DNA from: Heloderma charlesbogerti
Taxonomy: Eukaryota; Chordata; Lepidosauria; Squamata; Helodermatidae
Length of the DNA: 64,000 nt
Assembly (NCBI GenBank): GCA_026122225.1
Contig: JANEZZ010001477.1
Coordinates: forward strand, 248,001-312,000
Direction: 5' to 3'
The translations under genes and the position numbers were made by a program. Positions within the stretch are counted from its first letter, which is position 1. The number at the start of each line of letters is the position of its first letter. Positions 22,344 through 34,262 of this stretch are shown here, in pieces. The notes below the pieces were generated by a model. The model ran no database searches. It saw only the letters and a program-made list of their open reading frames with translations, and had not been told where the DNA came from.

Positions 22344-24375
22344 ATGATCACCAAGGACGTTTTTGTGGATGGCCACTGTTAATAATGTAATGGCCACTGT
22401 ATGTACTTCCTACACTGCATTTACTTCTGACTTCACTCCTCTGCCAAGCATGTAATCAGGATAACACTTCATCATATAAGGGCTGGGTGGTGATCATGCT
22501 TCCATGAGAGTCTAATGGAGTCAGAATGTTGTAGATCAACATAGGTTGATCCAATGTTACCCATACTTAGAGTAGACCCATGGAAATGAACAGGACTTAA
22601 ATTAGACTATTGGATAGAACCGATACAGGGAACACTGGGGTGCACAAAAGGGACCTGTTTTCACCCAGTATGCAGAGCATGGCAAGACCAGATGCTGCAG
22701 TCCACTCACATAGCCATGGTGTGCATCCTTCTAAGCATAAGAAGTATACCATGCCATAAGTTCGGAGTGGGCTGAAGGCAGACCAGGATCTCATGGTAGC
22801 TCTCTGGGGCATCTGCAGCAGATCAGCAAGGGTTTCTGACTCCCAATAGTTTAACGATAGCCAGTAAAAAACAGAGTAAAGCGAAATCCCTGCCATGGCT
22901 GGCCTTGCTTGAATCATTTATCACCTAGCCTCAGTGATCCTTGTCTGTAAAGTAGTTGCTTTTGACCAGGGTCTTCATGCAGGTCTATTTTAGAGACCTC
23001 ATCTATGGCAATTCAGATGTAGATGTGTATGCACAGGTCATCCCAGTCTATGGCTCATGTGTTGCAGTAGATCACTGGCTCCTCTCCCTCACTTAACCAG
23101 CATTTTGCATCTAGCCCCCCCCGCCGCCGCCGCCTCCCCACTATTTTGCAGCTGGCTCTGGTTGGTAGACCTGGGGGTGAGGGGGGGGATGGCGGTTCTA
23201 GTAAAAAACAAAGTAGATCCCACAATCTTGAAGTCTGCCCATCTCTGTCATAAGCCATGCCTGAATGCCGCAGCCAATCACCACTGCACCCTATGATTAG
23301 TATTACTATTACTACAGTACCCATTCCACAGAAGCCCATGTGCACAAGAGCATGGGTAACAAGGGAAGCAGCACCCTTGAATGGAGAAGTGCAAAGGAGA
23401 GATAAGTAACCTGCAGATTTGCACAAGCAGTCACAGAGAGAAATGCAAACAGACTGAGCGTATATTACCGTTAATACATTTCCTTCTTCTCCTCTTCTGC
23501 CTGTTTACTTCCTTTCTTTCACAACAATTTACATTATTAGTCAATATATATTGATGGTGCTATTTAACTGTGGCACTAATTTCACATATATGTGAATTTC
23601 ATATATATGATAAAAATGTCTATCAAATGAGGAAAGCTAGGGATGCATTACTAAAGAAGAAGAAGAAATGTTGGGGGAGTACTTATTTCTGAATTGTATT
23701 CTACTGTTGCTTCATAACAAGGTCTGGAGCAAAATGACTGAAATTATAAATTCATATTGTTGTATCTGTATCACGACAGGATTTGATCTCAAGTGAAAGA
23801 ATCACCCAGGAGTGCTTTAATGTACAGTGGAAAGATTGTTTCAGCATTTCAAGTGTATGTCTCTTTGTATTTCCTCTCAGAAGAGTACTTTCCCCCTGGC
23901 CCATCCTGCTCGGGTGTTTTTCCCCTTCCATTATCTGTTTTTGTTTCCTTGAATGTGTACTTTGAACCTACTACTCCCTCCACCCCACTACCCCATGATG
24001 GGTAGTTCAGAGGTGATTGCAGCACTGGGGTCCTGTTGTTTTCAGATTTGGAAAATTAGAGGAGACTATCATCTAGGGCTGGGATGCCACACAACTGACT
24101 GGCCAAGCATTGTCAATTGACTGCCTATGATTTTATTGCAGTCAAACATTGTCAGATGTCCTGTGAACTCGAAAAGATCCCTGTGTGAGTGGCACCCTGC
24201 CTTTTTAAACTGCATCTTGGGGTCATTTGAAAGCAATGGCAGAACTGAGGGCTCCTTGCTCGCCAGCCCCACAGAAGCCAGGGATACACAACAGTGCACA
24301 TGTCACTTAGGGCTGGCCTGAGACAGCTGCACTCTCCTCTCATTCCAGGTGCAAAAGTGAACCAGACTGGCAGTG
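22344..24375. other. Unassigned, with a TAA-type MITE remnant
   Basis: 22525-22620 (GATCCAATGTTACCCATAC, then AGAGTAGACCCATGG) resembles the TAA-type MITE. Nothing else is recognised. Confidence 0.35.
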
Positions 24376-24466
24376 GAAGCACCTTGGATAGCTCCTTTAG
24401 AGTTCTGACTGGGTCTGACTGAAACCCAGAGCGGATTCACTGCCCCACTGACATCGGAGCCACCAG
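24376..24466. mobile_element. Right half of a CAGTGGAGGCTGGTG-type hAT MITE
   Basis: GAGTTCTGACTGGGTCTGAC through CCACCAGCCTCCACTG matches the right half of the complete element at 60996-61216. The left half is absent. Confidence 0.65.
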
Positions 24467-24594
24467 CCTCCACTGGCGATATTACTTGTCTTCCAAGTAA
24501 TGTCCAGTGGACTCAGGAAGAATGGCCGTGGGGCTGCTGCTGATCACCCGTCATTGCCTCCTAAGGCAGTTGACTCATTCTGCCTAATGGCAGG

Positions 24595-24682
24595 GCCTGC
24601 CCTGACCATGGGAAATGGGACGTTGGACTAGTTGGACCCTTGGTCTGATCCAGCAGGGCTCTTCTTAGGTTCTTAAATTCCA
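24595..24682 (+). mobile_element. CR1-like 3' tail fragment
   Basis: GGACTAGTTGGACCCTTGG, CTGATCCAGCAGGGCTCTTC and TTAGGTTCTTA match the CR1-like 3' end at 33053-33135 in the opposite orientation, including the 8-bp tail type. Confidence 0.65.
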
Positions 24683-24885
24683 TGTATTTTATTTCTTTTA
24701 AAACATCTCTAACTTCTAGATGGCTTACCGCAAAGTCAATAATTTAACAACTAAAAACATCCTTCCAATTTACAGGATAAAACATGAAAACAGCAGTGGG
24801 GAGGGGGAAACCCACCTACAACAAAACAGCAATCAAAATCTTTAAAATATTCAGACAAAATGAAAATAGACTCTACATCCTACAT
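24683..24885 (-). mobile_element. Possible L2/CR1 3' UTR fragment
   Basis: An A/T-rich stretch with AAACATCTCTAACTTCTAGA and AAACAGCAATCAAAATC resembles inverted L2-type 3' UTRs. No coding part is present. Confidence 0.4.
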
Positions 24886-25177
24886 GTAGAATGTCCCAAC
24901 TTTAATCCCCACCCGGTTAAAGGATCTCCTCTATCGGGGCTGGGAAATACTCTTGTCTGAAGCCCTGGAGACCTGGTGTAAGTCATAGTAAGTTGTATTT
25001 TGCTAGTTAGCTGAATCAGATACGGCGGGAAAGGTATTTGCTTTGGGCAGAGGTGGGAGAATCCCGTATGGGCCCAAGGTGGGGTTTCCTTTCCTCTCAT
25101 TCCAAATAGCGGATATTCCTCAGGACCACAGCAGGAATGGGTTGAATTTCCCCTCCATGTCTGCTATGATTCCAATA

Positions 25178-25182
<5 letters not shown>

Positions 25183-25226
<44 letters not shown>
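25183..25226. repeat. (TG)n microsatellite
   Basis: An uninterrupted TG run of about 22 units. Confidence 0.95.
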
Positions 25227-25231
<5 letters not shown>

Positions 25232-26408
25232 ACACATACACACACTGCATGCTAGATGCAAAAATGTAGGGCATATGCCATTTGGGCCTAATGCAGGTTC
25301 ACATGCGAGCTGTGGACACGGGGCTCTTCTTGAGGAAACATGAAGCACATATACGAGCAGGCATTACAGTGGCACAAGTCACAGGAACCTGGAGGTCCAG
25401 CAGGGGCATTCATGTGATCTACATTAGCCATGGGAGCAAATGCCTTCTCAAAATTCGCCATCTAATTTGTGAGCAGAGAAATGGGGGGAGACACACAAGA
25501 CCATTTCACTGAATTTCCCCAGGGGTAGAAGAAATTATTTGAGAGTTTCTCAGGGGTGGGGCTTATCAATAACAGTGGCAGAACGTCTATCTTTTTTCCT
25601 AAAATGGTGATGTTGTTTTGCGGCTGCTGGTAGCAACAACAGGAACTGTGTTGGCAGCCTGACCCGTGTGACTATCATTTTGCATCCTTCACAAAAGTCT
25701 TCTGAGAAATTTCAACTTAGCTCTAATCTTGGTTGATGCCCTGTAACACTTTGAAGGGGGCAGGGTGGGGTGGACTCTGTAGTCTTCTAGAAGCCAACCA
25801 TTTTTGTAGTTAACATAATTCTCTTTGCTCTTTGTTTATGTTTGAATGAACTAATTCTTAGTTGACTCAACCAATACTTGACCAAATTTTGTTTTTCACC
25901 ACTCAAATGCCAACCCTCCAATAATGCATCCCAAACCCACCCATTAGTCATTATCAGCTGAATCTAAGAGCCTTTCTACAGGAGGCATTTATTGTGCGCT
26001 TGTGATTCCTCACTCACAGTAGTTTGCAGGTGCTTCACATGACACTGTCATCCTCTAGGGCCTCTCCCATTTTTTACAACCATTATAGCAGTTTCTGTTT
26101 TTTCCTAAGGAAGAAATCTGGCATATCCTGAACAGCGGCATTAAACCCTCATGTATTTCTGCAATTCCAGGATACTACAGTGCCACCTAGTGGTTGTGTA
26201 ATGGAGCGTAAAGGAAGGCAGAGAAAGAAAAACCCTGGGGAAAAAACACGCATCAAGGAGCCGATCTTCATCCCACAAAGAATCTGGAAGCAGAAGCCTT
26301 GGTAAAGTGGCGAGTTAAAAGCCTCATGTAGAAAAGCCCTAATTCTTTCCCTCTATAGCCCTGCAAGCAACATGGTGGGGTGGCTTTTGGATCACACCCA
26401 GAATGAAT
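25227..26408. other. Unassigned sequence with a dispersed repeat copy
   Basis: 25430-25560 is the second copy of the dispersed repeat at 20020-20125. The rest up to the BovB 3' end shows nothing I can name. Confidence 0.4.
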
Positions 26409-26595
26409 TCTGTTGTTCAGTCGTTAAGTTGTGTCTGACTCTTCGTGACCCCACAGACCAGAGCACGCCAGGCCTTCCTGTCCTCCGCTCTCTCCCGGAG
26501 TGTGCTCAAGTTCATATTCATTGCATTGGTGATGCTATCTAGCCATCCCATCCTCTGCCGTCCCCTTCTCCTTTTGCATTCAATCTTTCACAGCA

Positions 26596-28525
26596 TCAGG
26601 GTCTTTTCCAGTGACTTTTCCCTTCGCATATTAGGTGGCCAAAATATTTGAGCTTCAGCATCTTTCCTTCCAATGAGCAGTTAGGGTTGATTTCCTTTAG
26701 GACTGACTGATTTGACCTCCTTGCAGTCCAGGGGACTTGTAAGAGTCTTCTCCAGCGCCACAGTTCGAAAGCATCAATTCTTTGGTGCTCAGCCTTCCTT
26801 ATAGTCCAGCTCTCAGAGCCATACATTACTACTGGGAAAACCATAGCTTTGATTATGCGGACCTTTTGATTATGCGGACCATAGCTTTGATTATGTGGAC
26901 GATTATGTTGGCAAGGTGATGTTTCTGCTTCTTACTATGCTGTCTAGGTTTGCCATAGCTTTCCTCCCAAGGAGCAAGCATCTTTTAATTTCATGGCTAC
27001 AGTCATCGTCTGCGGTGATCTTGGAGCCCAAGAAAGTAAAATCTGTCACTGCTTCCATTTCTTCCCCTTCCATATGCCAGGAAGTGATGGGGCCAGATGC
27101 CATGATCTTCGTTTTTGTAATATTGAGTTTCAAACCAGCTTTTGCACTCTCCACTTTCACCCTCAACAAGAGGCTCTTTAGATCCTCTTTGCTTTCTGCC
27201 ATTAGGATGGTATCATCTGCATATCTGAGGTTGTTGATAATTCTCCCAGCAATCTTAATTCCGACCTGTGATTCATCCATCCCAGCGTTTCTCATGATGT
27301 ACTCAGCATAGAAATTAAATAAGCAGGGCGACAACGTACAGCCTTGTCGTACTCCTTTCCGAATTTTGAACCAATCGGTCGTTCCATGTCTGGTTCTTAC
27401 TGTTGCTTCTTGACCCTCGTACAGGTTTCTCAGGGGACAGGTAAGGTGGTCTGGTACTCCCATCCCTTTAAGAATTTGCCACAGTTTGTTGTGATCCACA
27501 CAATCAAAGGCTTTAGCGTAGTCAATGAAGCAGTTTTTCTGGAATTCTCTTGCTTTCTCCATGATCCAGCGAATGTTGGCGATTTGATCTCTAGTTCCTC
27601 TGCCTCTTCGAAACCCAGCTGTTCTCGGTTTACATACTGCTGAAGCCTAGCTTGTAGGATTTTGAGCATCACCTTGCTGGCATGTGAAATGAGCGCAATT
27701 GTGCGGTAGTTTGAACACTCTTTGGCATTGCCCTTCTTTGGGATTGGAATGTAAACTGACCTTTTCCAATCTTGTGGCCACTGTTGAGTGTTCCAAATTT
27801 GTTGGCGTATTGAGTGCAGCACTTTAACAGCATCATCTTTTAGGATTTTAAATAGCTCGGCTGGAATACTGTCATCTCCACTAGCTTTGTTGTTAGTAAT
27901 GCTTCCTAAGGTCCACTTGACTTCACTCTCTAGGATGTCCGGCTCAAGTTCAGTGACCACACTATCATAGCTATGAGGGACATTCAGATCTTCCCTGTAT
28001 AGTTCTTCTGTGTATTCTTGCCACCTCTTCTTAATCTCATCTGCTTCTGTTAGGTCCCTGCCTTCTTTGTCCTTTATCATGCCCATCTTTGCACAAAACG
28101 GTTCCTTGATATTTCCAATTTTTCTTGAAAAGATCTCTAGTCTTTCCCATTCTGTTGTTTTCCTCAATTTCTTTGCACTGTTCATTTAAGAAGGCCTTCT
28201 TGTCTCTCCTTGCTATTCTCTGGAACTCTGCATTCAGTTGGGTATATCTTCCCCTTTCTCCCTTGCTTTTCGCTTCCCTTCTTTCCTCAGCTACTTGTAA
28301 AGCCTCATCAGACAGCCACTTTGCTTTCTTGCATTTCTTTTTCTTGGGGATGGATTGAGTTGCTGCCTCCTTAACAATGTTATGGACCTCTCTCCATAGT
28401 TCCTCAGGCATTCTGTCTATCAGGTCTAATCCCTTAAATCTATTCCTCACCTCCACTCTATATTCATAAGGGATATGATTTAGGTCATGCCTGAATGGTT
28501 TAGTGGTTTTCCCTATGTTCTTCAA
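26596..28525 (-). pseudogene. BovB reverse transcriptase region (broken)
   Basis: Pieces in order on the minus strand: a linker (28037-28525), an N-terminal RT part with IPIPKKGNAKECSNYRTIAL (27430-28185), and the palm with FIDYAKAFDCVDH (motif A, catalytic Asp), GVRQGCTLSPCLFN and LRYADDTILM (the YADD catalytic box) in 26903-27562. The C-terminal piece with MYGSESWTIRKAEHQRIDAF is at 26596-26844. Catalytic residues survive but the frames do not join, so the copy is inactive by itself. Confidence 0.92.
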
Positions 28526-28684
28526 TTTAAGCCAAAATTTTGCAACAAGAAGCTCATGATCTGAGCCACAGTCAGCTCCAGGTCTTGTTTTTACTGACTG
28601 TATAGAGCTTCCCCATCTTTGGCTACGAAGTATGTAATCAATCTGATTTCGATATTGACCATCTGGTGATGTCCATGTGTAGAG

Positions 28685-29574
28685 TCACCTCTTGTGCTGT
28701 TGGAAAAGAGTGTTTGCTATGATCAGTGTGTTCCCTTGGCAAAACTTTATTAGCCTTTGTCCTGATTCATTTTGTACACCAAGGCCATGCTTGCCTGTTA
28801 TCCCGGTGATTTCTTGACTTCCTACTTTAGCATTCCAATCCCCTATGATGAAGAGGACATCTTTTTTTGGTGTAAGTTCTAGAAGGTGTTGTAGGTCTTC
28901 ATAGAACCGATCAACCTCAGCTTCTTCGACCTCAGTGGTTGGGGCATAGACTTGAATTACTGTGATGTTGAATGATTTGCCTTGGATTCGTACTGAGATC
29001 ATTCTATTGTTTTGAGATTGTACCCCAGTACTGCTTTTCCCACCCTTTTGTTGACTATGAGTGCTACTCCATTTCTTCTAAGGGATTCTTGCCCACAGTA
29101 GTAGATATAATGGTCACCTGAATTAAATTCGCCCATGCTTGTCCATTGTAGTTCGCTGATTCCCAAGATGTCGATGTTCAATCTTGCCATCTCATGTTTG
29201 ACCACCTCCAGCTTACCTTGATTCATTGAACTTACATTCCAGGTTCCTAAACAATATTGTTCTTTACAGCATTGGACTTTCTTTTCACCACCGGACACAT
29301 CCACAGCTGAGTGTCCTTTCGGCTTTGGCCCGGCCGCTTCACTCTTTCTGGCGCTACTTGGAAATTCCCTCTGCTCTTCCCCAGTAGTATATTGGACACC
29401 TTCCGACCTGAGGGGCTCCTCTTCCGGCATCATATCTTTTAGCCTTGTGATACATTCCATGGGGTTTTCTTGGCAAGAATACTGGAGTGGGTTGCCATTT
29501 CCTTCTCCAGTGGACCACATTTTGTCAGAACTCTCTGCCATGACCTGTCTGTCTTGGGTGGCCCTGCACGGCAT
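28685..29574 (-). pseudogene. BovB APE endonuclease domain (broken)
   Basis: The upstream frame (28999-29574) has LGTWNVSSMNQGKLEVVKHE and LNIDILGISELQW, the start of the exonuclease-endonuclease-phosphatase fold. The next frame (28685-29002) has QVYAPT and FIIGDWNAKVG, which contains a conserved Asp-Trp-Asn motif. The domain would nick target DNA for target-primed reverse transcription. A frame change near 29000 separates the two parts, so this copy cannot make a normal protein. Confidence 0.88.
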
Positions 29575-29637
29575 AGCTTATGGCTTCACTGAGTTACGCA
29601 AGCCCCTTCGTCACAACAAGGCAGTGATCCATGAATG

Positions 29638-29804
29638 GGGAACAGAGCCTACACATGTACTAACTGTATGCACACAGGGGCATCTGTTCAGAAGGCTCTG
29701 TTCAGAAGTTCTCTCCTGCAATATGTGGAGGGCCAGTGGATACAGTCCTTGTCCCCAACTCCACGTGTTCAGTGTCCACACTGTCTTCTGCAAAGGGTTT
29801 GTGA
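29638..29804. other. Short unassigned stretch
   Basis: Nothing recognised between the BovB 5' end and the following MITE. Confidence 0.4.
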
Positions 29805-30141
29805 TGAGGCTGTGTCCTACTTTACAGAGAATGGTACTTTATTTGAAGGGTGCTCAGAGGACAGCCCTCTCTTTGAAGGGCTCTCTGGTCCAAGTCTGGT
29901 TTAAAGAAAAACAACCATAAAAAGGGAGAGCAGGAGACAGGACGTCACCATCCACATTTAGCAGCAGACTGAGCCGGCACACAGGTCACCTGAATGCAGT
30001 GTTCCCCACTATGGTGAGACTTATTGCATTGCTATTTAAATGGTAGTAATTATTTCTAAGTGTACTGTACATCTATACATATACAATAAATCAGTATATG
30101 CAAATTTTGTATCCCCCCTTTGGGTAATGTTTAAGTGGCCA
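29805..30141. mobile_element. Decayed TA-type MITE (mariner-like)
   Basis: GTGTCCTACTTTACAGAGAA at the left and TTTAAGTGGCCACC at the right match the termini of the family at 7753-8110. The left terminus is mutated (GAGGCT). The AT-rich right third (TATTTAAATGGTAGTAATTA) is preserved. Confidence 0.65.
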
Positions 30142-30474
30142 CCTTCCTTATGACTCAATCACTTCACCCGGAGCTCAGTCTTGGATATTACAATTACAAT
30201 ATTCGCACTTGACATATGAAATACTGATCCCTCATTTCTGAAGGATGCCTGATAAGACAGCCAAGTGTGTAGAACAACATGCCACTTCCCTTTGAAACCC
30301 CCCTCCTCTTTAAATGTCTGGGTAACATTCTATAGCACCTTGTCTCTTGGGAGATTTTCTTCTACAGGGCATGCAGATGGAGAAGATTTTCTGTGTTTCA
30401 CAGTGGCCTGGAGGAACTGTTGTAAAATGCACTACACTTGAACTCTGCAGGATTACTTAGCTGTAAATTGTTTT
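30142..30474. other. Unassigned sequence
   Basis: No feature recognised. Confidence 0.4.
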
Positions 30475-30725
30475 TATTTACTTATTTATTTGGGGATTTA
30501 TTATATCCCACCAAACATAGTTCTGCAGAGACCCCAGGGCACTTATCAGTACATGAAAAAAAGAATGAAACAATATAAAAATCCATATCAAATTAAAACA
30601 CACACACAGATAACCATACCAAAACAAAACACAACATAGCAGCAAGCTAGCCTTAAAAAAGCAATTATTGTAACACACCAGACTCACAAGTGGTCTTGAC
30701 AATAAAGGCTTCAACATATATATTT
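30475..30725 (-). mobile_element. L2/CR1-group LINE 3' UTR
   Basis: The plus strand reads TTATTTATTTGGGGATTTAT, then ATATCCCACC and CCCAGGGCACTTATCAGTAC, which on the minus strand is the tail of an L2-group element ending near TGGGATATAATAAATC. No coding part remains. Confidence 0.65.
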
Positions 30726-30870
30726 GACCTGAAGGCTTACTGAAACAAGTTTTTGTTTTGTTTTTGTTTTAGCGACTTTCAGAAGGTACAGAGTTGGCTC
30801 AATAGGCCTCCCTATTCCCCTGTGAACATTAATCTAATTAATCCAATTTCATGATGAAAAATGTCACTAA

Positions 30871-31279
30871 GGGTGCAATCCTATCGAGATAGGTGGCTGC
30901 CTCCGAACTCGGAGGTGACCGCCTATCCAAAGCAGGGCAGGAGCAGCACGGAGGGGATCGTTCCCTCCGCGCTTCTCCTGCCCTGCATGTTTGGCCGGAC
31001 AGTCGATTGCGGCTATCTAGCTATAGGAGCACGGACCGGTGAGGGAGGCTGCTGTATGACACATTGGGTGTATCGTACAGGCAGCTACACTCTCCCCGTC
31101 CCGGAATACCCCCAGCCATGCCCCTTTCCAGTTGCTCCATGCTCCTCTTGTGAGCGTGGAGGATGGGGCTGTTCCGTGCTGCCTCTGAGGAAGCACAGAA
31201 ATGAGGGAAGGTCGGTTCCTGGAAAACACCATATCCTATGGCCGTCTAGCTGCTGTCTAGCCGCCATAGGATTGCTCCC
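30871..31279. mobile_element. TAA-flanked MITE (PIF/Harbinger-like)
   Basis: TIRs GGGTGCAATCCTAT and ATAGGATTGCTCCC are each flanked by TAA (30868-30870 and 31280-31282), the 3-bp target typical of PIF/Harbinger. Inner arms such as CGGAGGTGACC and GCCGTCTAGCTGC are partly inverted. It shares ends with 48715-48874 and 63797-63929 but has a longer, GC-rich core. There is no coding capacity. Confidence 0.72.
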
Positions 31280-31615
31280 TAAGTGGATTAATCTCTGGTG
31301 CCCGCTAAAAGCTGAATACCATGCCATGGTACAATCTGCAATCCAGTGGCATGATCCAGGCAAAGTTAAACACCGCTTCTACTGATTGTTAATGGGAGAC
31401 TCACCCACATGCTAAAATTTCTCCCATATGAATGAATGTAGCTGACAGTGCTTAGTGTTGGTTGCATCTAAGTCACAACTGTGGCAACTTCAAACGTATT
31501 GATTTTTAAGAGGGAACCATAACAGAAAGTGAACAAGGAAGCACAGTACTGTAAGGAATTGCCTGCGTGATGGCTAAATGTTGCGCTAGAGTTCAGCCTC
31601 AGAACAGTGCCATGA
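31280..31615. other. Unassigned sequence
   Basis: No feature recognised. Confidence 0.4.
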
Positions 31616-31623
31616 CTCAGTCC

Positions 31624-31896
31624 TAAGGGATGTCCAAGAATTTTGCTTTGCTTTGTTTTTGACATGAATTTGCCTCCTTTGTACCTCTGAGTTCAAGTGC
31701 ATTTTTTCGGGGGAAACTCGCATGTTCCCAAACTTGCGTTCACATTTGTGAACTTGTGTTCACAATAAAATAAATGCACAGTCTTCTCGCTTGAATGAAA
31801 AGAAAACTGATCTTAATAAAAAATGGGAGCAAAGCAGACAGAAGTGGAGCTCGGAGAACCGCAATGCACTTGAAGCTCGCTGGTTCGCCCATCCCT
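31624..31896. mobile_element. Short hAT-like element
   Basis: TAAGGGATGTCCAAG at the left and GGTTCGCCCATCCCT at the right, with a perfect 8-bp duplication CTCAGTCC (31616-31623 and 31897-31904). The middle has inverted words (AACTTGCGTTCACATTTGTG). Length 273 bp, non-coding. Confidence 0.8.
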
Positions 31897-31904
31897 CTCA
31901 GTCC

Positions 31905-32766
31905 TCCTAAGAAATAGAGTACCTATGGGCATATGCAGAATATGTGTTTCCTCATCTATGAGTAAGCCTAAAGATTTATGCTCAGAGATCACAAATCTAA
32001 CATATGGAACTTATTAAAGTAAATGTGTATCTGTTGGCAAGAGAAAATCTTACCAGTTACTAGGTAGATATTGGGCTAGTTCAGGTATCTATGTTCATTA
32101 CCTGATGACTGGAGTATCAAACGATGCTGACTCAGGTCATCTCCATACTTTGCTTCAGCAGGGTCTGTTCACATGTTGATCTGAATGATGAAGAGCTAGA
32201 AAGCAAGTGATACACCTGCCCATATGAACTGGGCTTACGAGAGGTTCATGTGTTTACTTTTGAGCCTCTTTGTCCCACCAAGCAGCAGAGAGAGGTCTAC
32301 GTTGAAGGTGAGATTTCACAATCTTCTAGAAAACATCAGACTTCCTATGGCAGCAAGAAGTGCCCTCGCTTTTGTGAACTGACAGGTTATAGCTTGAAGC
32401 TGGGCAACTGCAAGCCACATTTTCTTATGCCTATTGTGCCTGCATGTTGACAAAACCAAAGAAGCTGACAGCCGCGTCATCTTCCTTCCCTTTGACGTGT
32501 CTGCACCAGTCCAAACCCATCCCTCTGCTACTCCCTGAAGGACGGCTCCTGAAAAGGGGCCAGACTGCATGTAGGGTGAATTTGTTCAAATGACATTATA
32601 TAATTGGTCTGGTCTGTAAAGCATCCAACAGTGCAAAAGAGAAGGAAAACTAGCTTTCTTTTAGAGAATGGTTTACAAGGCACATACTCAAAACAAAAGC
32701 ACTTGACATGGATTACTTACTTGCTGTACCCTCTAACTTTAGACCTGAGTTGTACCTCCAACTTCA
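31905..32766. other. Unassigned sequence
   Basis: No repeat or gene recognised. Confidence 0.4.
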
Positions 32767-32897
32767 GGGAGGCTTCCCCAATCTGGTGGCCTCCAGATGT
32801 GTTGGACTATAACTCCCAACATTACTATTGGCTATGCTGGCTGGGGCTGATGGAAGTTTACATCCAAAAACCTGGAGGGCACCAGGTTGGGGAAGGT
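32767..32897. mobile_element. Palindromic MITE
   Basis: The left arm CCCCAATCTGGTGGCCTCCA and right arm TGGAGGGCACCAGGTTGGGG are inverted. The inner parts GGACTATAACTCCCAA and GGCTGATGGAAGTTT continue the fold. It is the same family as 37597-37728. Confidence 0.75.
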
Positions 32898-33136
32898 GGG
32901 TGTACTGCATATTATGGCGGGCTCTAGCCATCATAGGAACATAGAAGCTACCTTATACTAGGCTGGACTACTTGCCCAACTATACCTGTATGTCAACCTT
33001 GCTTTCTGGGGCATGCTGGGAGCTGTAGTCCAACACATTTGGAGGTCACTAGAACATAAGAACATAAGAAGAGCCATGCTGGATCAGACCAAGGGTTCAT
33101 CTAGTCCAGCATTCTGTTCACAGAGTGACCAACCAG

Positions 33137-33725
33137 GCCCAAATCTACACCTTGTGTCATATTGTTACGATCGATCGTATCATGGTAACACTCTGTCCCT
33201 CTTGCACATTTATATCTTGTAGGATACACAATGACATTTGTTGTGGTATCCCTGCTTTCACGTGGTAGGCTATGCGAATATTTGCGTAGCCTATCGTGTT
33301 AATCAAAAGCACGGACGCAAATGGCATCCAGGACGCCATTTGTGGCTGTAAAGGCCTTAGTTTAAGGTAAATGCAGCCATTTACAGCTGCATTTACCTTA
33401 AACTAAGGCCTTTACGGCCACAAATGGTGTCCCGCACACCATTTGCATCTGCAGGCAGTAGTCCCCTTCAGCCAGCAGTACGGTATGGAGGCTGTATCGC
33501 TGGCACTTCGGAGCCAGCTGGTGGCTCCGCTGAATCACTGCGGAGCAGAGCCATCTGAAGAGGATTCCGGGGGAGAATGGATTGCTTCCCCGCCCGTGGA
33601 CCCCCCCCTCGCCCGGAATGGCAGGTAAGGTGAGCGTTCTGCCCATCCCAACAGAATGTGCAATGTGCCCCAACAGTTATCAGTGCACTTCAATACTGCT
33701 AGAAAGCAGTGGTGTAGGTCTAGCC
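33137..33725. mobile_element. Compound DNA element with hairpin module
   Basis: The outer ends GGCCCAAATCTACACC-type (left) and GTGTAGGTCTAGCC (right) are inverted, and CAG (33134-33136) and TAG (33726-33728) may be a 3-bp target duplication. The termini resemble those at 12406-13457. Inside are a GGTAGGCTATGCGAAT hairpin at about 33262-33298 and a long palindrome at 33337-33427. The right part has GGCAGGTAAGGTGAGC and GCCCATCCC, like a hAT-hairpin end. It may be one element inside another; the inner borders are unclear. Confidence 0.55.
33337..33427. repeat. Near-perfect palindrome, arms of about 42 bp
   Basis: AAGGCCTTAGTTTAAGGTAA on the left pairs with TTACCTTAAACTAAGGCCTT on the right around a spacer of a few bases. 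The outer words CCATTTGTGGCTG and CGGCCACAAATGG also pair. Part of this module recurs at about 59805-59885. Confidence 0.9.
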
Positions 33726-33876
33726 TAGCTGTAGACCAGGAACCCACAAGCAGGACACAAGTGCAACAGCACCCTCCTGCCCATGTTCCCCAGCAACTGG
33801 TGCACATAGGTATATTGTCTCTGATACTGGAGGTAGCACAGAGCCATCAGAGCTAGTAGCCATTGATAGCCTTTTC

Positions 33877-33962
33877 CTTGAGTCCCAGCATAGCCGCCTT
33901 GAGTCCCAGTATTGGGAAAAAGGTGGGATATAAATAAATATAAATATTATAATAATAATAAT
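33877..33962 (+). mobile_element. Minimal L2 3' tail insertion
   Basis: GCCTTGAGTCCCAGTATTGG, AAAAAGGTGGGATATAAATA, then (ATA)n is the extreme 3' end of an L2 LINE. TTTCCT occurs at both edges and could be its target duplication, inside the CR1-like LINE. Confidence 0.7.
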
Positions 33963-34262
33963 TTCCTCCAGGAATTTGTCCAACCCCCTTTTAAAGCCAT
34001 CCAAATGGGTGACCATCACTACATCTTGTGGTAGCGAATTCCGTAGTTTCACTATGCGCTATGTGAAGGAGACTTTCCTTTTATCTGTCCTGAATCTCCC
34101 ACCAGTCAGCTTCATGGGATGACCTTTTTGGGTTCTAGTGTTTTGAGAGAAGGAGAAAAATGTCTCCCTGCCCACATTCTCCACACCATGGGTAGGTTTG
34201 TACACCTCTATCATGTCCACACCAGGTTGGGGGATGCTGCCATCTGTCTCCTCTCTGACAGC

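Larger units (their letters stand above)
26409..29637 (-). mobile_element. BovB (RTE-clade) LINE, near full length
   Basis: A minus-strand BovB retrotransposon of about 3.2 kb, close to the family's usual length. The 5' side (29637 downwards) includes ATGGATCACTGCC-like text and the translation GNGNPLQYSCQENPME, a BovB hallmark. The 3' end on the plus strand reads TGTTGTTCAGTCGTTAAGTT. It encodes an APE-type endonuclease and a reverse transcriptase, but in several frames. ATGAAT occurs just outside both ends and may be a target duplication. A short direct duplication sits at about 26850-26900. BovB is known from squamates and ruminants. Confidence 0.93.
33053..34262 (-). mobile_element. CR1-like LINE 3' region with nested insertions
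   Basis: Minus-strand LINE 3' sequence. The 3' end is at 33053, where the minus strand reads CCAGCATGGCTCTTCTTATG with the 8-bp CR1-type tail TTCTTATG repeated. The upstream part at 33963-34240 contains GGTGACCATCACTACATCTT and CCTGAATCTCCCACCAGTCA. Two insertions split it: a compound DNA element at 33137-33725 and an L2 tail at about 33877-33961. No intact coding region remains. Confidence 0.75.
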
